A DNA stretch of 64,000 nt from Protopterus annectens (taxonomy: Eukaryota > Chordata > Ceratodontiformes > Protopteridae), in the NCBI RefSeq assembly GCF_019279795.1, contig NC_056731.1:868202052-868266051 (forward strand), in the 5' to 3' direction. Positions 33,755 through 43,254 of this stretch are shown one piece after another (position 1 is the stretch's first letter; the number at the start of each line of letters is the position of its first letter). The notes beneath the pieces were generated by a model. It was not told where the DNA came from, made no database searches, and saw nothing but the letters and a program-made list of their open reading frames with translations. Made by a program: the position numbers and the translations under genes.

Positions 33755-34823
33755 TTAAATCCGGCTGCATGGCAGATTATCTAAACAACCAGTCAACACT
33801 TCTCTCTACAGCTGTTATGGATGTCATTCTGGAGGCCAGGAGACCCAGCACCAGGAAAGCCTACTCAGACAAATGGAAAAGATTCTGCGCCTGGAACCAG
33901 GCTAGAGGCCAAAATCCTCTTGTCCCAAATATTCCTCAGATTCTGCAATATTTAACTGATGTTGCACAAAAGCCTTTCCTTTGGATCTATAAAGATCCAC
34001 GCTTCAGCTATTTCAGCTCATTACAACACAGATCCTCCTATTTTTTCACATCCATTATTAAGACAATACCTCAGAGGGGCTAAGAACATAAGACCGCCCC
34101 GAAGAGCACCAACACCAACTTGGGACCTCAGTTTTGTTTTGGAAAAACTTACACTACCGCCCTTCGAGCCAGCTTTTTCAGCTGATTTACAGTTTTTATC
34201 ATGGAAAACTGCCCTGCTGTTAGCAATAACTTCAGCACGAAGAGTCTCAGAGCTACAGGCCCTAATGGCAGTGGAGCCTTTCGTCATTTTTCATAAAGAC
34301 AGAGTCTCTTTATGAACTTAACCCTTCCTTTATGCCAAAGGTAGTATCCAGTGTGGCTCTAAACCAAACCATTAATTTACCCACCTTTTATCCAAACCCC
34401 CAGAATAAAGGGGAAAGGCTCCTACACTCTTTGGACATTCACAGACAATTACGTTTCTACTTGGATAAAACAAAGGTTTTCAGAAAATCTGATCAGCTCT
34501 TTGTATCCTATGCTGCAGGATCTCAAGGAAAGCGTATATCAAAACAGACCATTTCAAAATGGATAGGACATTGTATCCATTTCTGCTACACACACCATGG
34601 GAAGCCTGTACCTGGTAACATTAGGCCTCATTCCACCAGGGCTACAGCAACATCAGCAGCCTTCCTCAGAGGAGTACCAACCAAGGATATTTTGGAAGTT
34701 GCAACTTGGAGTTCAGTGCACACCTTCACCAAGCACCATCACTTACCTCTATACTCAAAAACCAGAGCTGGCTTTGCCACTGCAGTTCTGCAGGGCCTAC
34801 TAGCTTCTCCAAACCCTGTTTAG
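33755..34823 (+). pseudogene. DIRS-A1 tyrosine recombinase, broken
   Basis: The N-terminal SAM-like part has AVMDVILEARRPSTRKAYSD and KWKRFCAW (about 33801-33895). The catalytic domain has PTWDLSFVLEKLTLPPFEPA (about 34112-34172), SARRVSELQALMAVEPF (catalytic Arg, about 34230-34282), RPHSTRATATSAAFLRGV (H-x-x-R, about 34624-34675) and TWSSVHTFTKHH (about 34705-34740). Where other copies have KHY before the final block, this one has KHH. A stop lies near 34313, and a frameshift near 33970-33990. It would otherwise act on the circular DNA form of the element. Confidence 0.85.
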
Positions 34824-34854
34824 TGCCAACCGCCCAGCCTTAGCTTTGGGATTC

Positions 34855-34960
34855 AACCAAAGTTTGATGACTGCAGCAGTGTAACACGACCATAGTACAG
34901 TTTTGTACCTACCATAAATGTAGATGTTCGAATGTTCTCACTGCTGCAGTCCAGGTTACC
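34855..34960. repeat. ICR of DIRS-A1
   Basis: 34855-34893 is the reverse complement of the left end (29952 on), and 34894-34960 is the reverse complement of the right end (35348 back). The switch falls at CAT/AGTACAG. Confidence 0.93.
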
Positions 34961-35134
34961 CTCCCACCTCCCCCTCTTCTTACCGGGGTTTTACCTATAG
35001 CTCTCTGTTTATACAATCTCTGAGATGTATTTCTATATGGTGTATTTGCTTACAGCTGTAGCTATTCTTTTCTACTTATGTAATTTACTTAGGATTATGT
35101 ATTGCCTTCCTATTTGGGGGCACCTGACTTCTGG

Positions 35135-35348
35135 GGCAAGAAGAACTGAAGAAAATGGCGTCGGCTGCCTCTTTTATACCCCTGTCGCACTGACGTCAGG
35201 GAAGAAGTGACAGCAACCGACGCTGGACCAAGACTTTGGAACACGGGCCGACTGCGGGACTGCTTGACGGCAGATAACCCAAGTGTGATGACTGCAGCAG
35301 GGTGACCACTCTTAACACCTACATTTATGGTAGGTACAAAACTGTACT
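35135..35348 (-). repeat. Right inverted terminal repeat of DIRS-A1
   Basis: 214 bp, carrying the inverted TATA (CTTTTATA, 35171-35178) and TGACGTCA (35191-35198), plus the outer extension TACATTTATGGTAGGTACAA and onward, ending in GTACT. The inverted promoter points back into the element. Confidence 0.92.
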
Positions 35349-36942
35349 TTTGGGTGCAGTGAATATCCCAGAGGATACCAGATACCATTCGATTTAACTC
35401 TCGGACCTGTCAAACGAATCCTCGCTGTGCCACCCATTCAGAGGGAGGTAGCGGCCTTATAAATAGAAAAGCTGCTAAGAAAGAGTCCTCCAACTAGCCC
35501 CACCAGACCAGAGAGGATCTGGATTTTGCTCTAGGTTCTTTTTGGTGCCAAAAAAGACAGGTGACTGGAGAGCAATCCTGGATCTCAGCCTATTGAACAA
35601 ATTTATCAAACCTCAAAAATTCCGGATGGTCACGGTACAGTCCATTCTCCCCTTTCTAGGGAAGGACAACTGGATGTGCTCTATAGAGCTCCAGGACGCG
35701 TATTACCACATAAAGATGGATCAGCGCTCCCAGAGATTTCTCTGCTTCTGGCTGGGAGCCGATCACTACCAGTTCAGAGCACTGCCATTCGGTCTCTTGA
35801 CAGCCCCCACCCCCACCGCACCCAGAGTTTTCACCAAATGTATGGCAGTTGTAGTAGCTCATCTTCGACTATAAGGATTCTAGGTGTTTCCGTATCTAGA
35901 CGATTGGCTTCTTACCGCCTCTACCAGGAATCTTCTAACCTGCAGCTTCTCCTACACTCAAGGCCTTGCTCTCCGCTTGGGGATTACAGTCAGTAAGGAC
36001 AAATCTCAAATGTTCCCAACAAAAACATTGGAATTCATTGGAGTGGTCTTCGACTCAACATCCTGTCTAGCTTCCCTCCTTCCTCACAGGCTTTCGAAAA
36101 TAAGACACCAGATCCAAGCCCTCCTTCCACAGACCTTTGTACCAGCATGCCTTGTACTGCAACTCTCAGGCTGCGTGGCAGCTTCCATTACCCTAGTACC
36201 ACTGGCGAGGTTGCACATGAGAATATTACAGTGGCTACTTTCTTAACAATAGTCTGTCTTAACCCACTCGACCACATGATATGCCTTACTGACCTTTGCA
36301 AGAAAGAAATGCTATGGTGGATGAAGCCAGAATCTAATTTTTGGTATCGACCGTTCTGTCTCCCCCAGCCCAGGGCCACAGTGACCATGGACGCTTCCTT
36401 GGGGGGGGGGGGGCATTTCCAGGAAAAGACTGTCCAAGGCACCTGGTTCCCCCATGGAGGCCAATTTGCACATAAATGTTTTGGAAGTGAGGGCAGTTCT
36501 TTTAGCGTTGCAAGCGTTCCATACAAACCTCCCTTCTTGGACCATTGGAATTCATCTGACAACATGTCAGTCGTCTGTTATATCAACAAACCAGGCGGAA
36601 CCAGGTCTTACCCCCTGTGTTAGGAAGCCATGAGGATTTGGCACTGGGTGATGGCTTCCAACCACTTTCTTATAGCAACACACATTCCCGAGAGTTCAAC
36701 CTTATTGCGGACAGTCTGAGCAGGAACATTCTGATGCCTCACGACTGGTCCCCTCAATCCTGTACTAACCGATTGGATCTTCCGCCGCTGGAGTAGGCCT
36801 TGCTGCGCTCTGTTTGCTTCCCCTTTAAACAACAAATGCAAAAGCTACTTTGCCTTGATCCCCCCCCCCCTCTCAGGGGGAATCTCCAAGGGATGCTCTA
36901 ATGCGCGATTGGCCCCCGGATCTACTGTATGCCTTTCCACTG
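35349..36942 (+). pseudogene. DIRS-B copy 1 pol: RT, RNase H, Dam-like, broken
   Basis: The RT has FLVPKKTGDWRAILDLSLLN (35537-35598), NWMCSIELQDAYYHIKMD (about 35667-35720), FRALPFGLLTAP (about 35772-35808) and YLDDWLL (about 35893-35915). RNase H starts at TVTMDASLGGGG (about 36378-36413) and shows SVVCYINKPGGTRSYPLC (about 36567-36622). The Dam-like end reads CCALFASPLNN (about 36802-36835) and LLYAFPL (about 36922-36942). Stops lie at 35872-35874 and 36244-36246 and in the RNase H. A (CCC ACC) insertion near 35805-35820 lengthens the TAPRV motif. Confidence 0.85.
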
Positions 36943-37129
36943 ATGTTCTTAGTGTTTCACTGTTGCAGTCATCACACTTCGGTTATCCACCTGCAGGTAG
37001 CCCTCATTTGGCCAGAATACCAGAGACTTAGTATTTCTGCGTCGGATGCTGTCGCTTCTTCCTTGACATCAGGTCGTCAGGGGTATAAAAACAGGCAGCT
37101 TATGCCATTACATCAGTCTTTTTCTTGCC
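36943..37129 (+). repeat. Left ITR and promoter of the A2 element
   Basis: It holds TGCAGTCATCACACTTCGG and TATAAAAA (37084-37091), ending in TTTCTTGCC. The GACGTC core seen in A1 is changed to GACATCAGG here. Confidence 0.8.
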
Positions 37130-37408
37130 GGGGAGGATCCCGAAGCAGAAGCAGTTCACAAGTGCCAGTCGGCCGCTACCTGAATTTTTTGTTTTAGAGT
37201 TGAATAATCCTGAAGTCTTGTAAAGCCAAGTACCCCATTGGGGATCCTTTTTTCTTGCTCTAACCAATGTCGGAAAAAGTTAACAGTTGTCTTGCCTGTG
37301 GAAAGCAAATACCTCAGATTTTCATTCGTAATGCATCACCTGTTTAGGCCCAGACCACGACATCCCTCGCTGTCTGTTTTGTGTCTTATTTAATGTCTGA
37401 ACCATTAG

Positions 37409-37596
37409 ATGTCCTTCAAGGATGCATCTGCAGTCCTTACAAATGGGTTGTCGTGTCGTCAGGCAGCCCTTCGGTCGGCCGGATTCCAAAGTCTGGGTCT
37501 GGCCTCGGCTGATGTCGCACTTCACCCGACGTCATAGCTGTAGTTCTTCGGGTATAAAGGTATCGGCCGACGCCATTTTCCTCGGTCTTTCTTGCC
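37409..37596 (+). repeat. Left ITR of DIRS-A3
   Basis: Inverted match to 42974-43191: GCATCTGCAGTCCTTACAAA, GACGTCATAGCTG, GGGTATAAAGG and ACGCCATTTTCCT are all paired. It contains the promoter TATAAAGG (37553-37560) and GCCATTTT (about 37572-37579). Confidence 0.92.
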
Positions 37597-37716
37597 GCGT
37601 GGCGCCCGAAGCAGAAGCTGTTCGCAAGTGCCGGTCGGTCAGAACCAGAGATTACTACTACCGAAGACTTCTAAAAAGCTAAGTACCCCGTTGGGGACTC
37701 TCTCTTGCCTCAGCCG

Positions 37717-39513
37717 ATGTCAGAAAAAGTGAATAACTGTTTAACTTGTGGGAAACAAATACCTCATAAAGATTTCCACTCTTACTGCCTACCTTGTTTA
37801 GGCCCAGACCACGACGTAGCAGCTTGTCTAGCCTGTGCTTCTTTCAACCGACGGACGCTTAGACGTCGGTCGGAATTTGCTGAGGAGTTTTTCGGCTCCA
37901 CTTTTGCTTACATTATGCAGTCGGAAACTCCGACTACGCAAATAACTAAAAAGCGCAAGGAAAAGGACCGACACTCGCGGTCTGCGGTTTCGGCCGAAAC
38001 CACGGTTAAGCCAACCGCGAGTGTCTCGGTTTCGGCTGAAACAGTCCACGGTTCTTCCTTCGGCCGAAAGCTTACCTCCTATCGAGGCCTCATCCAGCAT
38101 AGCTGAATCTGCTACTGAAATCCCACCTGCTCCTGCAGGTTCACAGGATTTATCTGATACTATTCCTTTAGATATTTCTACTCCTGCACGTGGAGCTGCT
38201 AGGCCCCCTGCATCCATGTCGATTAAGGCTTTTGCCAGGGCTAAAGCAGCAAAATCTACCAAAACGGTGCCTGCTAAGACCCCCTCTCACAGGCCTACCT
38301 CTAGTTCTCAAATGCTTAGTCTAGCAGAGGATCTCATTTCTTTGATCCGGGGATCCCAACCCCACCCAGACAGGGCCTCTCACCCACCTCCAGAGAAGAG
38401 GCCTAGAGCAGAGCCCCCTGAGCCACTTTCTTCAGAGGACTCCTCTGATGATTACAAACCCTCCAGAGGGCCCTTTTTCTCCTTATGAGGACTCTGATGC
38501 AGAAGAGTCCATTCCTTCTGCCTCTCCGCCTGAGGAATTTTCTTTTGGGGAAACCTTGCATGCTATGAGGGAACAATTTCAATGGCAGGGCCAGGATTTT
38601 TCAGACTCTAGGAAAAGGCTTAGAACCTTTTTGCATTTGCCACAGCATAGGCCTTTAGCCATTCCTCCAGTACTTACTGTTGTGGATGATGCATTTAATG
38701 ATGCTTGTACTGCTCCTGATTCTCTTCCTCCGGCCCCTGCTAAGCCCGATAGGTACTACAGGGTTCCGGACACACATTATCATTTGTATAAGGCTCCTTT
38801 TGCAGATCCTGAAACTATCTCCCAGGGACCCAAGGCTGTAGCAGCTACCTCTGCCAAAACCCTCCCTCTGAAAGGGAATCTAGGGCCTTAGAGATGGGGT
38901 AAAAAAGTTTACACTTCTGCTACTCTTTCAGCTAGGGCCTTAAACTGTCAATTCCACATGAATTCAGTATCAGGAATTCATGTTAGATCAGTTAACTAAA
39001 CTGTCCTCGGATGAACCATTAGACAAAACATCTGTTCAGGAAATGGTACATAACATTCAGCAGGTCAGTAATCATTCCTTAAAATGCGGCTATGATGCAC
39101 TGGAGGCTTCTTTTAGATCAGCTATGACTGGTACAGTGATCAGAAGACATGCATGGTTAAAAGAGCAGTCCTTACCAGACCATGTTAAATCAAAGCTCCT
39201 AGATGCTCCTATGGATAAGCTCAATTTGTTTGGCTCCCCGGCACAGCAGGTGCTGAAGAAGGTGGAAGAGAAAGCAAAATCTGTCCAGACAGTCAAGGAT
39301 TTCTTGCAAGTCCAGCCTCCAAGGTTTAGTAGGAACTGGCCTTCCAAGAATTGGTCCTTTCCAGACACTTCCAGAGCCCAGAGAGGCAGGAATAGGCTCA
39401 AGAGGCAGGGGTCAATCCAGAGGTGCCTACAGGGACGTCAATGGCAGGCTAACAACCAGCGAGGTACTGCCACAGATCCAGCCACCACCACTTCCACAGG
39501 ACAATCACAGTGA
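37717..39513 (+). pseudogene. DIRS-A3 gag, frameshifted
   Basis: The ATG at 37717 gives an N-terminal Cys/His cluster, CLTCGKQIPHKDFHSYCLPC then LGPDHDVAACLAC (about 37738-37835). A basic segment (KKRKEKDRHSRS) and Ser/Thr/Ala-rich linkers follow. Then come SSQMLSLAEDLISLIRGSQP (about 38302-38360), the acidic YEDSDAEESIPSASPPEEF (38483-38540), DPETISQGPKAV and the conserved C-terminal LKCGYDALEASFRSA, WLKEQSLPDHVK, FLQVQPPRFSRNW (about 39080-39345). Frame changes lie near 38060-38100, 38450-38490 and 38890-38980. The stop at 39511 is in GTGA, where other copies have ATGA. Confidence 0.85.
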
Positions 39514-39514
39514 C

Positions 39515-41416
39515 TTGGCTCTGGCACCTACCAGGGAACAACTAGAAGCACCCTTAGGCGGAAAGCTAGCCTTATTTTCAGTAAACTGGCACTACATCAC
39601 AGGAGACAAATGGATTTTACAGACAATAGACCAAGGTTACAGGTTTCACTTCCATACTCTACCAAGGAAGAGAGGAATGCCAAACCTACCTCCAAATCAG
39701 AAAACAGAAGCTCTACAACAAATAAATCACTTACTAAGGATGAGAACTATAGAAAGGGTACCGTCTATGGAACAGGGGCAAGGATTTTACTCCAGACTCT
39801 TCCTGGTACCAAGAAAAGAAAACCAATGGAGACCTATTCTAGACCTGTCCGCTCTAAACACATACCTCATTGTTCCAAAATTCGAAATGCTGACCCTACA
39901 GCAGCTTCTTCCCATGCTGGGCAAGGAGTCTTGGCTGGTAACTCTAGATCTCAAGGAAGCATACCTGCACGTCCCCATACGACCAAATTGCAGAAGATAC
40001 CTCAGATTTCTTGCAGGATCAGAGCATTATCAATTCTCAGCATTGCCCTTTGGCTTATCTACTGCGCCCAGAGTGTTCACGAAATGCCTGGCATCAGTAA
40101 TGGCTCATTGCAGGCTTCAGGGAATTCAAATTTACCCTTACCTGGACGACTGCCTGTTACAAGCGGACAACAAAAACAAATTAACAAAAGATTTGAAAAA
40201 GGTCATTCATCTACTGCAAGCCCTGGGATACACAGTCAATACAAAAACATCAAGGCTGATACCATCCCAAAGGATAACCTTCTTGGGTGCAGAGCTGGAC
40301 ACATCAAACCAAATGGCATTCCTAACAGTAGAAAAACAGAAGCACCTCCCTCTCTACTTCATGGCATTAACAAAGCAGAACCAGCTAACAGCAAGAAAAG
40401 TCCTGCAAGCCCTGGGTTACATGGCATCCTGCATAATATTGATTCCACATGCCAGACTACATATGAAAAAGTTACAGTGGTACCTAAGGAATTTATGGTC
40501 TCAGCAGAAGCACAGCCTAGAAACCCAAATTCCAATAATTCCATGCCTGAAGCAAGAATTCCAATGGTGAGCTCAGGCCTGTCAATCAAACAAAGGACTG
40601 ACCTTCCACAGACCTCAACCAAGCCAGACCATCCCAACGGACGCCTCAGACCTCGGTTGGGGGGCACACATGTTGGACAAGTGCATACAAGGCTTATGGA
40701 CTCAAGACCAGCTGCACCTACACATAAATCAAAAGGAGATGCTGGCAGTAAAACTGGCAATTCAGATATTCAGACCATTTCTTCGACAGGGTCAATTGCT
40801 GATAAGGACGGACAACACCACAGTTATGTGGTACATCAACAAACAGGGAGGCACACATTCATACCCTCTATGCCGGATGGCAATGGACCTCTGGAATGTG
40901 GCCCTGAGCTTCAACATTCAGTTACAAGCGATATTTGTACCAGGAAAAGAAAATATACTAGCAGACATCCTAAGCAGAACTACCTCGGATGCCCACGAAT
41001 GGATGCTGCATCCAGACATATTCAAAACCATTACAGGGAAATGGGGACTACCAGAAATAGACTTATTTGCATCCCCACACAACCACCAATTGAAAAAATT
41101 CTGCACAAGGGCATACCACCCACTTGCTTGGAAGGTGGACTCCCTATCTTTCAGTTGGAAAAACCTGACAGCATATGCATTCCCTCCTCTTCCTTTGATG
41201 CACAAGGTGCTATTGAAGATCAAAGAAGACCGTCCAAGGATCATCCTGATAGCTCCAGACTGGCCGAGGCAGCATTGGTACCCATTACTGAGGAGTATGT
41301 CTCGGGAACAAATATGGCCTCTGCCCCTAGTTCCCTTACTGTTAACACAGAACAACTTCAAAACCCTGCATCCAAACCTAAAAACACTGCAGCTGGCTGC
41401 CTGGAACATTGCATAA
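39515..41416 (+). pseudogene. DIRS-A3 pol: RT, RNase H, Dam-like; one in-frame TGA
   Basis: The frame is open for about 634 codons except for TGA at 40568-40570, where other copies have TGG. The RT (residues ~25-310) has FYSRLFLVPRKENQWRPILD, VTLDLKEAYLHVPI, FSALPFGLSTAPRVFTKC and catalytic YPYLDDCLLQ (about 40135-40165). RNase H (from ~375) has TDASDLGWGAH, the HINQKEMLAVK block with the catalytic Glu, DNTTVMWYINKQGG and ILADILSR. The last domain has GLPEIDLFASPHNHQL, LSFSWKN, YAFPPLPL and ILIAPDWPRQHWYPLL, like phage Dam methylases but with FPPL in place of the N/DPPY motif. No ATG is found at the start; an indel separates it from the gag stop. Confidence 0.9.
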
Positions 41417-42646
41417 GGCCAAATAACCCAGATTTATCTCAAACGGTTAAAGACATTATCTTGGAGGCTCGCAGACCCTCAACAAGAAAAAATTATTCAG
41501 CAAAATGGAAAAGATATCTCATTTGGAGTGCAGCAAAAGGAGAAAATGTGTCACTGGTAAACATAGCTAACATCCTGGAATACTTGGCAGAGCTCTTCCA
41601 CAATGGCCTGTCCTATTCTTCCATTAAGATTCATGCATCAGCTATTTCAGCAGAATACAACATGGACCCTCCAGTCTTCTCACATCCTCTGCTCAAGCAG
41701 TTTCTGAGAGGAATTAAAAATGTAAAGCCACCTAGGAAGCCACCATTGCCCGCATGGGACTTGAACTTTGTGCTAGAAAAGTTGACACTCCCTCCTTTCG
41801 AGCCAGCAGCAACAGCAGAATTACAGTACTTATCATGGAAAACTGCTTTCCTGCTTGCAATCACTTCAGCAAGAAGGGTTTCTGAACTACAGGCATTAAT
41901 GGCAGTACAGCCCTTATCTTCCATCAAGATAGTGTCCATGAGAACTAATCCTACTTTTATGCCAAAGGTGGTCTCCAGGGTATCTTTAAACCAAGCTATC
42001 CACCTGCCTACATTCTTCAGCAGAATTACAGTACTTATCATGGAAAACTGCTTTCCTGCTTGCAATCACTTCAGCAAGAAGGGTTTCTGAACTACAGGCA
42101 TTAATGGCCGTACAGCCCTTATCTTCCATCAAGATAGTGTCCATGAGAACTAATCCTACTTTTATGCCAAAGGTGGTCTCCGGGGTATCTTTAAACCAAG
42201 CTATCCACCTGCCTACATTCTTCCCCAACCCACAGAACAAGGGAGAAAGACTGTTACATACCTTGGATGTACATAGACAATTGCGTTACTATCTGGACAG
42301 GACCAAGAGCAATAGAAAAACTGACCAGCTTCTGGTAGCATATGCAACAGGAATGGAAGGAAAAGCAATTTCAAAACAGACAATCTCCAAGTGGATAGGA
42401 AATTGCATTAGATTCTGTTACTCTTACCATGGGAAGAAAACTCCAGAAAACATCAGACCTCACTCTACAAGGGCTACAGCCACTACCACAGCTTTTTTAC
42501 GAGGAGTGGCTACAAAAGACATTTTAGAGGCTGCTACTTGGAGCTCCGTGCATACATTTGCCAAGCATTATAATCTACCCTTATACTCCAGATCCCGAGC
42601 AGGTTTTGCCACTGCTATTTTACAAGAGATCTTAACTACACCATAA
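39610..42646 (+). pseudogene. DIRS-A3 tyrosine recombinase frame, overlapping pol, broken by duplication
   Basis: The YR frame (-1 relative to pol) is open from an ATG at 39610 to 42090 (826 codons), overlapping pol for about 600 codons before the recombinase proper. The YR part starts near 41430 with DIILEARRPSTRKNYSAKWK. Then come PAWDLNFVLEKLTLPPFEPA (about 41750-41810) and SARRVSELQALMA (catalytic Arg, about 41866-41905). The frame is lost in a 205-bp duplication and picked up at 42104-42646 with RPHSTRATATTTAFLRGV (H-x-x-R) and TWSSVHTFAKHY. The family integrates circular element DNA. This copy cannot make a full enzyme. Confidence 0.88.
41813..42222 (+). repeat. 205-bp tandem duplication in the YR
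   Basis: Units 41813-42017 and 42018-42222 differ at about two positions (GCAGTACAG/GCCGTACAG and CCAGGG/CCGGGG). The length is not a multiple of three, so the second unit shifts the frame. It duplicates the segment carrying the catalytic SARRVSEL. Confidence 0.95.
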
Positions 42647-42682
42647 TCTTTTTACTCCTCCCCCAGTTTGGCTATGGTATTC

Positions 42683-42790
42683 TACCCATTTGTAAGGACT
42701 GCAGATGCATCCTTGAAGGACATAGTACAGTTTTGTACCTACCATAAATGTAGATGTCCGAGAGTATGCATCTGCAGTCAGGATTACCCA
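42683..42790. repeat. ICR of DIRS-A3
   Basis: 42683-42723 complements the left end at 37409 on, and 42724-42790 complements the right end at 43191 back. The same switch point, CAT/AGTACAG, is seen as in A1. Confidence 0.92.
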
Positions 42791-42973
42791 CCCTCCTTCC
42801 CCTCTGTGGTACTCCTAGGGTATTTGCCCATCTTGTAGCTAGCTGGGGGAATCTATTATGGTGTATTTGTTTGTATATATGTATATACATGTTTATTTCT
42901 ATGTGCTCTCTATTGTTTGGAAACATTTGCATTTATCCAAATTTAGCCTTTCTAGAGGGCACCTGGCATCTGG

Positions 42974-43191
42974 GGCAAGAAACACTGAGGAAAATGGCGT
43001 CGGCTGATACCTTTATACCCGAAGAACTGCAGCTATGACGTCGGGTGAAGTGCGACATCAGCAGAGGCCAGACCCAGACTTTGGAATCCGGCCGACCGAA
43101 GGGCTGCCTGACGACAGGACAACCCATTTGTAAGGACTGCAGATGCATACCTCTCTGACATCTACATTTATGGTAGGTACAAACCTGTACT
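42974..43191 (-). repeat. Right ITR of DIRS-A3
   Basis: 218 bp, the inverted copy of the left ITR with inverted TATA (CCTTTATA, 43010-43017), plus the ~29-bp extension ending in CAAACCTGTACT. Confidence 0.92.
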
Positions 43192-43254
43192 TTGTCTGGC
43201 TCTTAGTGAACGAAAGAATTTAGCGACAATCTCCATATTCTGAAATTGCTTCGG

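Larger units (their letters stand above)
29952..35348 (+). mobile_element. DIRS-A1 element, complete ends, inserted in DIRS-B
   Basis: It is bounded exactly: the left end ATGTTCATCG begins at 29952 and the right end GTACT finishes at 35348, as predicted by its own ICR at 34893/34894. The 5397 bp contain the left ITR, promoter, gag, pol, YR, ICR and right ITR. The flanks are G (29951) and TT (35349-35350) with no target duplication. All three ORFs are broken, so the element is non-autonomous now, but its termini look intact. Confidence 0.93.
27300..36942 (+). mobile_element. DIRS-B copy 1, interrupted by DIRS-A1, right part missing
   Basis: Its two segments are 27300-29951 (gag and the start of pol) and 35349-36942 (RT, RNase H, Dam-like). 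Joining across the A1 insertion gives continuous pol text (TTS then VWVQ) through a GTT at the junction. The copy stops at 36942, where a DIRS-A2 left end begins. The YR and right ITR of this copy are not in the window, because the B sequence to the right of the gap starts again in RNase H. Confidence 0.85.
37409..43191 (+). mobile_element. DIRS-A3 element, nearly complete, inserted in A2 gag
   Basis: 5783 bp from ATGTCCTTCAAGG (37409) to GTACT (43191), flanked by G (37408) and TT (43192-43193). It contains both ITRs, gag (three or more frameshifts), pol with a single in-frame TGA, YR split by a 205-bp tandem duplication, and an ICR. It is the least damaged DIRS copy in the window, so it is the best guide to the intact gene order. 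Its outer ends differ from A1 and A2, while the right-end extension is shared. Confidence 0.93.

Noticed and set aside
41631..42240. Minus-strand open frames opposite the YR, repeated in all A copies
   Set aside because: They recur wherever the YR sense frame is conserved and have no domain, so they are shadows of the sense gene.
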